From DATKBT01 sp035546295 (GTDB lineage Bacteria > Acidobacteriota > Thermoanaerobaculia > Multivoradales > Multivoraceae), in contig DATKBT010000056.1 in the NCBI GenBank assembly GCA_035546295.1, positions 1 to 49,719 of the forward strand: a stretch of DNA of 49,719 nt, read 5' to 3'. How positions within the stretch are numbered: position 1 is the first letter of the stretch; the number at the start of each line of letters is the position of its first letter. The notes beneath the pieces are model-generated. The model was not told the DNA's origin and ran no database searches. It saw only the letters and a list, made by a program, of their open reading frames with translations. Positions 43,949-49,719 of this stretch are shown in pieces. A program made the position numbers and the translations under genes.

Positions 43949-44077
43949 GCTAGCTGATGTTGTCCCGGCTCCGAGCGCCTTGGGCGCGTCGCCGGGGAAC
44001 AGCCGTAGAAACCGGGTGGCGAATACCCGGAACAGGCTCTTGGCGCCCAAGCGGGCGCGCCGAGAACGGAGGGAGCG

Positions 44078-44305
44078 ATGGCCACGCCCGACTTCGTGAT
44101 GTGTCTCGAGTGCGATACCCCGGTCTACGAGTTCGAATGGCGGGACGGAGAGATCAAGGAGGCCCTGTGCCCCGCCTGCGGCAACGAAGAGCTCGATCAC
44201 TTCGCACACCCGGAGGAGATCGAGGAGCTCGAGGAGTCCTGGTCGGCCCGACGCCAGTCGGAGCGCAGCTACTATCCCAGGTCGAAGGGCGGCCGGCCCG
44301 GGTAG
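44078..44305 (+). CDS. Small zinc-ribbon protein
   Basis: A 75-residue protein with two CxxC knuckles, C9/C12 (VMCLECDTP) and C31/C34 (LCPACGNEE), spaced as in a rubredoxin-like or zinc-ribbon fold. Between them is an aromatic/acidic stretch (VYEFEWRDGEIKEA); the C-terminus is charged. A good ribosome-binding site (CGGAGGGAG) precedes the ATG. Such small proteins often bind nucleic acid or act as translation-associated factors, but no specific family is recognised. It is followed by a strong stem-loop. Confidence 0.72.
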   Translation: MATPDFVMCLECDTPVYEFEWRDGEIKEALCPACGNEELDHFAHPEEIEELEESWSARRQSERSYYPRSKGGRPG

Positions 44306-44310
44306 CCAGA

Positions 44311-44368
44311 GGAACAGCTGTCGGGCGACAGCGCGACAGCTGTTCCGACGCGGATGTTCCGACGCGGA
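44311..44368 (+). terminator. 13-bp stem-loop and tandem repeat after the zinc-ribbon gene
   Basis: GGAACAGCTGTCG (44311-44323) and CGACAGCTGTTCC (44334-44346) form a perfect 13-bp stem. It begins 5 bases after the stop codon. Overlapping its end, the 14-mer TGTTCCGACGCGGA is repeated in tandem (44341-44354, 44355-44368). No T-run follows, so a Rho-independent terminator is only possible. Confidence 0.5.
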
Positions 44369-44420
44369 TCCCCGGTGCAGCCCGAGCCTGGCCAGGTTGC
44401 ACGGTTGGGGCGCATTCCAA

Positions 44421-44445
44421 CTCGCCTCGCCTCGCCTCGCCTCGC
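44421..44445 (+). repeat. CTCGC pentamer repeat, five copies
   Basis: Five tandem CTCGC units lie in the gap between the zinc-ribbon gene and rplU. They are simple-sequence DNA that could vary by slippage. Confidence 0.7.
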
Positions 44446-44523
44446 AGAGACTCGGACTCCTCTACCGCTGAATGGGCTGGGCGGCACACCTCCAGAGGAG
44501 CTCTCTCTTCGAGCGCCTCCCTG

Positions 44524-44532
44524 TGCTAGACT
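44524..44532 (+). promoter_or_regulatory. Extended -10-like box upstream of rplU
   Basis: TGCTAGACT lies 44 bases before the rplU ATG and fits the extended -10 pattern TGnTAnnnT. It is the best candidate promoter for the rplU-rpmA-obgE-nadD-rsfS group. Confidence 0.45.
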
Positions 44533-44576
44533 CCGCCGTTCGTGCCTTTCGGGGCCGAACGACAGGAGTGCATCCG

Positions 44577-44894
44577 ATGTTTGCAGTCATCGAGACAGGC
44601 GGAAAGCAGTACCGCGTGCGGGAGGGGGACCTCCTCGACGTCGAGCTCGACGCCCGTGGCGGCGACGACGATCGTGAGATCGAGTTCGACCGCGTGCTCA
44701 TGATCGGGGGTGGAGACTCCGTGCAGGTCGGCCGTCCGATCCTCGAGGGGGCCAAGGTCACGGGCTCCCTGGTGCAGCAGGTCCGCGGCCCGAAGATCAA
44801 GGTCTTCAAGAAGAAGCGACGCAAGGGCTACAAGCGCCTTCGCGGTCATCGTCAGAACGTCCTGCGGGTGCGGATCGGCTCGATCAGCGCCTGA
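44577..44894 (+). CDS. rplU: 50S ribosomal protein L21
   Basis: L21 binds 23S rRNA with L20. The 105-residue product has the full family pattern: MFAVIETGGKQYRVREGDLL, EIEFDRVLMI, GAKVTGSLVQQVRGPKIKVFKKKRRKGYKRLRGHRQ. A clear ribosome-binding site (CAGGAG) precedes the ATG. rpmA follows 139 bases downstream, the usual bacterial order. Confidence 0.98.
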   Translation: MFAVIETGGKQYRVREGDLLDVELDARGGDDDREIEFDRVLMIGGGDSVQVGRPILEGAKVTGSLVQQVRGPKIKVFKKKRRKGYKRLRGHRQNVLRVRIGSISA

Positions 44895-45033
44895 TCGGCT
44901 GCGCTCGCCCCGCGCAGGTCCGCGGCGGCGAGCATCCGCCGCGCCACTCATCGAACCCTCCGTCACGCTCGCCTCGACCATGAGCGTGGCCGGCGTCCCG
45001 ACGAGGGGACGCGATCTCTCAGGAGTTGACCTC

Positions 45034-45291
45034 ATGGCTCACAAGAAGGGACAGGGATCCAGCCGCAACGGCCGGGACTCCAACCCCAAGAACCTGGGTG
45101 TGAAGCGCTTCGGCGGTCAGTCGGTGACCGGGGGCACGATCATCGTCCGCCAGCGGGGCACCAAGTTCTTCCCCGGCCGCAACGCCAAGCGCGGCGGCGA
45201 CGACACGATCTTCGCCCTAATCGACGGCGTCGTGTCGTTTCGCGATCGGGGCAGACTCGGCAAGTACGTCGACATCGCCCCCGCGGAGTAG
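45034..45291 (+). CDS. rpmA: 50S ribosomal protein L27
   Basis: L27 reaches the peptidyl-transferase centre through its N-terminus. The 85-residue product begins MAHKKGQGSSRNGRDSNPKN, without the cleavable N-terminal extension found in Firmicutes. It continues GGQSVTGGTIIVRQRGTKFFPG and VVSFRDRG. AGGAG precedes the ATG by 7 bases. Confidence 0.98.
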   Translation: MAHKKGQGSSRNGRDSNPKNLGVKRFGGQSVTGGTIIVRQRGTKFFPGRNAKRGGDDTIFALIDGVVSFRDRGRLGKYVDIAPAE

Positions 45292-45388
45292 ACCGCCGGA
45301 CTCGGAGCGCCGCCTTGGCGAGAACCGTCCGGCACGGCGCTTCCAGCCCTAGACCCATCCCCGCACCTCGGCTCCTTGGAGCTTCGAC

Positions 45389-46401
<1,013 letters not shown>

Positions 46402-46405
<4 letters not shown>

Positions 46406-47031
46406 CGGGGCCTGGTCCCGGCTCGGCCGTCGCGGAGCGAGTCGGACTGTTCGGCGGCAGCTTCGATCCGATCCACCGCGGACACGTCGAGCTGGCCGCG
46501 GCGGCCCTGCTCGACCTCGAGCTCGATCGCGTGTTGTTCCTGCCGACCGCCGATCCGCCGCACAAGAGGCCGCGCATGGCGAGCGCGCTCCAGCGCTACT
46601 GCATGGTCGAGCTCGCGTTGCTCGACCATCCGCGGCTGCAGGTCTCGGCCGTCGAGCTGACACCCGGGCGCACCGCCTACACCGTGGAGACGGTGGAGCG
46701 CTTCCGTCGCGAGCTGCCGGCCGCCCGTCTGTTCCTGGTGATCGGAGCGGACTCGTTCGCCGAGCTCGATCAGTGGCGCCGGTTCGAGGACCTGGTGGCC
46801 CAGGTGGAGCTGGTGGTGGTCACCCGCCCGGGCTTCGAGCAGGCGCGGGCGACGCCCGGCCAGCGGCTCGAGGCGGCGCTCTGCGGGCGCTCCGTGCACT
46901 GGCTGGATCGCCGGATCGACGTCTCCTCGACCGAGCTGAGGCGACGCCTGGGGCGAGGTGAGAGCCCGGGCGCCGATCTGCTGCCGCCTGCGGTGCTACA
47001 GTTCTGCGCGAAGTATTCTCTCTATCGATGA
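46402..47031 (+). CDS. nadD: Nicotinate-mononucleotide adenylyltransferase
   Basis: NadD makes NaAD from NaMN and ATP in NAD synthesis. The 209-residue product has the nucleotidyltransferase motif GLFGGSFDPIHRGH, then LFLPTADPPHKRP, a central RTAYTVETVERF and the C-terminal ISSTELRRRL-like VSSTELRRRLG. It overlaps obgE and rsfS by 4 bases each, giving a tightly coupled run. NaAD is also the LarB substrate, whose gene is in this window. Confidence 0.96.
46994..47002 (+). promoter_or_regulatory. Extended -10-like box inside nadD, upstream of rsfS
   Basis: TGCTACAGT, 25 bases before the rsfS ATG, again fits TGnTAnnnT. Because rsfS is translationally coupled to nadD, this would be an additional internal promoter. 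Confidence 0.25.
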
Positions 47032-47432
47032 GCACCGCTTCCGACCCACAGATCGAGATTCCCGACGTCGTTCGTCGCGCGGCCGAGGCGGTGCTGGACA
47101 AGAAGGGTCTCGAGCTCAAGGTCCTCTACGTGAAGGAGGTCAGCGACTTCGCGGACTTCTTCTTGATCTGCAGCGGACAGAGCGACCGCCAGGTCCAGGC
47201 GATCGCACGCGGCGTCGAGGAGCGCCTGGCGGAGGAGGGCGTCAAGCCGCTGCACTCCGAGGGAGCTCGTCAGGGCAAGTGGGTGCTGCTCGACTACGGC
47301 GATCTCATCGTCCACGTGTTCGACGAGGAGCGCCGAGAGTTCTACCGGCTCGACCGGCTGTGGGCCGACGCGCCGCGCCTGACCGGGTGGGGCCCCGATG
47401 GCGAGCCCGAGCGAGCTGCCAGTGCGCCCTGA
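47028..47432 (+). CDS. rsfS: Ribosomal silencing factor RsfS
   Basis: RsfS binds L14 and blocks 30S-50S joining during starvation. The 134-residue product has the family pattern: KGLELKVLYVKEVSDFADFFLICSGQSDRQVQAIA, EGARQGKWVLLDYGDLIVHVF and EERREFYRLDRLWADAPRL. ATG overlaps the nadD stop. It is commonly found in this position next to nadD. Confidence 0.96.
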   Translation: MSTASDPQIEIPDVVRRAAEAVLDKKGLELKVLYVKEVSDFADFFLICSGQSDRQVQAIARGVEERLAEEGVKPLHSEGARQGKWVLLDYGDLIVHVFDEERREFYRLDRLWADAPRLTGWGPDGEPERAASAP

Positions 47433-47529
47433 GGCGGGCAGCGGTTGCGCTCGCTTCGAGCGAGAGGCCGGCGCTCGTCGCTCGCTCGCGCGCTGAGCGA
47501 GGCTCGACGCGCCCCGAGCAGACGCGCCG

Positions 47530-48459
47530 GTGGCGGTGACGGAGATGAACGACGGTCCGATCGAGGCTTGGCTGGCCGGGGCGTTTCCCTCGATGGCCCC
47601 GCTGCGCGAGCAGCTCCGCCGCGGCGCCCGCAGCGAGGCGCCGCTCCTGATCGTCGGCGAGCCCGGGGTCGGCCGGAGCTCCCTGGCGCGAGCGCTGCAC
47701 GCCGCGAGCCGGCGAGTGGCCGGTCCGCTGGTCGAGGTCGACGTCGGGTCGGTGCCGGTCGAGCTGTTCGAGTCCGAGCTCTTCGGCCACGTCGCCGGCG
47801 CTTTCACCGGCGCCGAGCGCGAGCGGACCGGCAGGATCGGCGAGGCGCAGGGAGGAACGCTTCTCCTCGATCGGGTGGAGGAGCTGCCGATCGGCGTGCA
47901 GCCGAAGCTGCTGCGCTTCCTCTCAGAACGGGTCTACTCTCCGCTCGGCGGCCGGGAGCGGGGCGCGGACGTGCGCATGATGGCGGTGGGCTCGCATGAC
48001 CTCACGCGGCGCGTCGAGCGCGGAGACTTCCGCCAGGACCTCTTCTACCGAATCGAGGTGATCGCGTTCGAGATACCGCCGCTGCGCCGGCGTCTGCAGG
48101 ACCTTCGAGCCGCGATCCCGAGCGTGCTCGAGGACCTCCGGAGACGGTACGGACGCAACGAGCTGACGATCAGCGAGGAGGATCTGGCCTGGATGCTGGA
48201 GCACTCCTGGCCGGGCAACCTCCGCCAGGTGCGCAACCTGCTCGAGCGCTCGGCGGTCCTGCAGCGTGACGGCGTGCTCCGTGTCGATCGGCCGGGCGCG
48301 GCCTCGGACGAGCGTCCGTCGACCCTGGAGGAGAGCGAGCGCGCCGCGATCCTCCGCGCCCTCTCCTACACGCGCGGGCATCAGGGGCGGGCGGCCGAGC
48401 TGCTCGGGATCAGCCGCAAGGGGCTGTGGGAGAAGCGCAAGCGCTACGGGATCCCCTGA
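47530..48459 (+). CDS. Sigma-54-type AAA+ regulator with degenerate ATPase motifs
   Basis: A 309-residue protein consisting only of an AAA+ domain and a Fis-type helix-turn-helix (GRAAELLGISRKGLWEKRKRYGI). It has no receiver or GAF domain. The GAFTGA loop is intact (90-95), and the arginine-finger region FRQDLFYRIEV is kept. Walker A reads GEPGVGRS (43-50), with Arg49 in place of the invariant Lys. Walker B reads LLLDRVEE (111-118), with Arg115 in place of the catalytic Glu. Sensor I is AVGSHD instead of ATN. ATP hydrolysis is therefore unlikely. The start is GTG at 47530; ATG at 47545 is possible. It follows rsfS by about 100 bases. Confidence 0.8.
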   Translation: MAVTEMNDGPIEAWLAGAFPSMAPLREQLRRGARSEAPLLIVGEPGVGRSSLARALHAASRRVAGPLVEVDVGSVPVELFESELFGHVAGAFTGAERERTGRIGEAQGGTLLLDRVEELPIGVQPKLLRFLSERVYSPLGGRERGADVRMMAVGSHDLTRRVERGDFRQDLFYRIEVIAFEIPPLRRRLQDLRAAIPSVLEDLRRRYGRNELTISEEDLAWMLEHSWPGNLRQVRNLLERSAVLQRDGVLRVDRPGAASDERPSTLEESERAAILRALSYTRGHQGRAAELLGISRKGLWEKRKRYGIP

Positions 48460-48501
48460 TCGCCGGCCGCAGCGGGCCCGCGGCGCCGCCCGCAGCGCCG
48501 G

Positions 48502-49665
48502 TCAACCGCCGAGCGCGCGCCGGAGCGTCTCGAGCGTCTCGAGCGCGTGCTCGCACTCTTCGGCCGTGTTGTAGACGTGAGGCGAGAACCGGATGCCCGA
48601 GCCGGGCCTGAAGTCGCAGAGGATGTTGCGCGCGAGCAGACCCTGCGAGAGCTCCTCGGCGCGCGGATGCCAGACGGTGACCGTGCCGCCGCGCTCGGCC
48701 GGGTCTTCCGGTGTACGGATCTCGAAGCCACGATCGCGCGCTCCGTCGATCAGCAGGGCGGTCAGCTCCAGGCTGCGTTCGCGGATCGAAGCGATGGGGA
48801 TTTCGGCGAGCAGCTCGAGGCCAGGGATCGCGGCGTGGAGCGCCGGGACGTTGGGCGTGCCGGTGAGGAAGCGCCACGCGCCCCTCCCGACGCGACGGTG
48901 GTCGGGGCGGAAGGCGAAGGGCTCGACGTCCGACTGCCAGCCCGTGAGCGCCGGCTCGATCGTCTCGTCGAGACCCGGCCGCACCCACAGGAAGGCGTTG
49001 CCGGGCCCACCGCACAGCCACTTGAGACAGCCGCCGACCGCCGCGTCGACGCCCCAGCGAGCGAGATCGACCGGCAGGATTCCGGCCGACTGGTAGACGT
49101 CGAGCTGGAGCAGCGCTCCGGTCTCGCGGCAGCGCGCAGCGATCGCTGCGACGTCCTGGACGAAGGCGCTGCGGAAGAGCACGTGCGAGATCGCCACCAG
49201 CCGCGTCCGCTCGTCGATGGCGGCGAGGAGCTGGTCGCGGTCGATGCGCACGCCGTCGGGCGAGGGGATGCTGGTGATCTCGGCGCCTTTGCGGCGCTCT
49301 CCGTCGAGCTGGTAGCGCTGAGAGGGAAAGTGGAGGTCGGTGGTGACGATCCGACGGCGCCCGGCGGGGTAGTCGAGACAGGACAGGAAGACGGCGCTCG
49401 CGACGGTGACGTTGGGGTGCATCGACACCTCCGCGCGACCCGCGCCGAGAAAAGGAGCGAGGAGGTTGCCGACCTCGATCGGAAGCTCCCACCAGCCCTC
49501 GTGCCACGCGCGTACGCCGCGGGTGCGCCACGCCTCGGTGTAGCGTCCGATCGAGGCCTCGACCGCAGCGGGCATGGCGCCGAGGGAGTTGTTGATCAGA
49601 TAGGTCGTCGTCGAGAGGATCGGGTACGCGCTTCGCAGCTCGGCGATTCTGATGACGCTCGGCAT
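48502..49665 (-). CDS. Kynureninase-like PLP-dependent aminotransferase class V enzyme
   Basis: A 387-residue fold-type I PLP enzyme. The opening TTTYLINNSLGAMP, LQLDVYQSAGILPVDL with D189, and the Schiff-base lysine K215 in GGCLKWLCGGPGNAFLWV resemble kynureninases and cysteine-desulfurase-like class V enzymes. The Q-S-x-G after the aspartate and the GGPG segment after the lysine favour the kynureninase group, which cleaves kynurenine to anthranilate and alanine. No other tryptophan-degradation genes adjoin it, so the substrate is uncertain. It is convergent with the degenerate AAA+ gene. Confidence 0.82.
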   Translation of the reverse strand: MPSVIRIAELRSAYPILSTTTYLINNSLGAMPAAVEASIGRYTEAWRTRGVRAWHEGWWELPIEVGNLLAPFLGAGRAEVSMHPNVTVASAVFLSCLDYPAGRRRIVTTDLHFPSQRYQLDGERRKGAEITSIPSPDGVRIDRDQLLAAIDERTRLVAISHVLFRSAFVQDVAAIAARCRETGALLQLDVYQSAGILPVDLARWGVDAAVGGCLKWLCGGPGNAFLWVRPGLDETIEPALTGWQSDVEPFAFRPDHRRVGRGAWRFLTGTPNVPALHAAIPGLELLAEIPIASIRERSLELTALLIDGARDRGFEIRTPEDPAERGGTVTVWHPRAEELSQGLLARNILCDFRPGSGIRFSPHVYNTAEECEHALETLETLRRALGG

Positions 49666-49719
49666 CGTTGCTAGTGTCCTGTAACAGTGGTTCGTTGCCT
49701 AAGTCGCGAGGTCATTCTG

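Noticed and set aside
43684..44209. Short open frames through composite repeat B, and the similar ones in copy A
   Set aside because: The frames cross inverted arms and share only the repeat-derived TTPQR segment; there is no ribosome-binding site or domain. The repeat explains the similarity.
49666..49719. Right-edge sequence resembling an insertion-sequence end (TGTCCTGTAACAG)
   Set aside because: Only one end and no transposase or partner inverted repeat is visible, so it cannot be supported.

Overview
The window is high-GC, gene-dense DNA with no phage, plasmid, integrase or intact insertion-sequence genes. It reads as a bacterial chromosome. lpxC indicates a Gram-negative envelope. The mix of an NtrYX pair, a Hanks-type Ser/Thr kinase, an RsbW/RsbV/RsbU-like partner-switching set, sigma-54-type AAA+ regulators and a cyclic-nucleotide receptor fits Acidobacteriota (perhaps Thermoanaerobaculia) or a myxobacteria-like lineage. 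That placement is inference from gene content.

Layout. 1-8082, mainly minus strand: selB, a yqeY-like gene, the NtrX/NtrY pair, a DUF4390 protein and lpxC. 8412-13491, plus: smpB, uvrA with a histone-like tail, and a GAF/AAA+ regulator. 13770-16468, plus: a small membrane protein followed by anti-sigma kinase, STAS antagonist and SpoIIE/PP2C phosphatase genes. 16565-17214, minus: two small membrane-anchored proteins, one DUF883-like. tRNA-Ala(CGC) is at 17466-17541, followed by two 76-bp direct repeats. 17895-22378, minus: a frameshifted ring-cleaving dioxygenase gene, a DUF5996 gene and a glycogen-debranching-type glucosidase. 22938-23831, minus: an exported-looking isoaspartyl methyltransferase. 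23994-30806, plus: a PmbA/TldE protein, then a coupled DUF2007 - kinase - M16 - M16 cluster. 30803-32614, minus: a TPR plus double cNMP-binding protein. 33019-37124, plus: gcvT, gcvH, a membrane protein, larE and larB. 37072-41993, minus: peptide-transporter binding protein, two permeases, then queA. 42352-48459, plus: a histidine kinase, a zinc-ribbon protein, then rplU-rpmA-obgE-nadD-rsfS and a degenerate AAA+ regulator. 48502-49665, minus: a kynureninase-like enzyme.

How the genes fit together. Housekeeping blocks (ribosome, tRNA modification, repair, trans-translation, lipid A) alternate with signalling blocks. Several gene pairs overlap by 1-4 bases (smpB/uvrA, rsbW/STAS, DUF2007/kinase/M16, oppB/oppC, obgE/nadD/rsfS), so translational coupling is common.

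The most unusual content is non-coding. A composite structured repeat of about 215 bp occurs in two inverted copies 21 kb apart (22732-22940 and 43730-43948). Its nested hairpin has inner and outer stems exchanged between the copies. A related stem-loop family with arms like GCTAGCC and GATGTGC occurs at 83-139, 6339-6379 and 43698-43736, and in two of these the upstream gene's TAG stop codon lies inside the arm. Two of the three sigma-54-type regulators are degenerate in opposite ways: one lacks the GAFTGA loop, the other lacks key ATPase residues.
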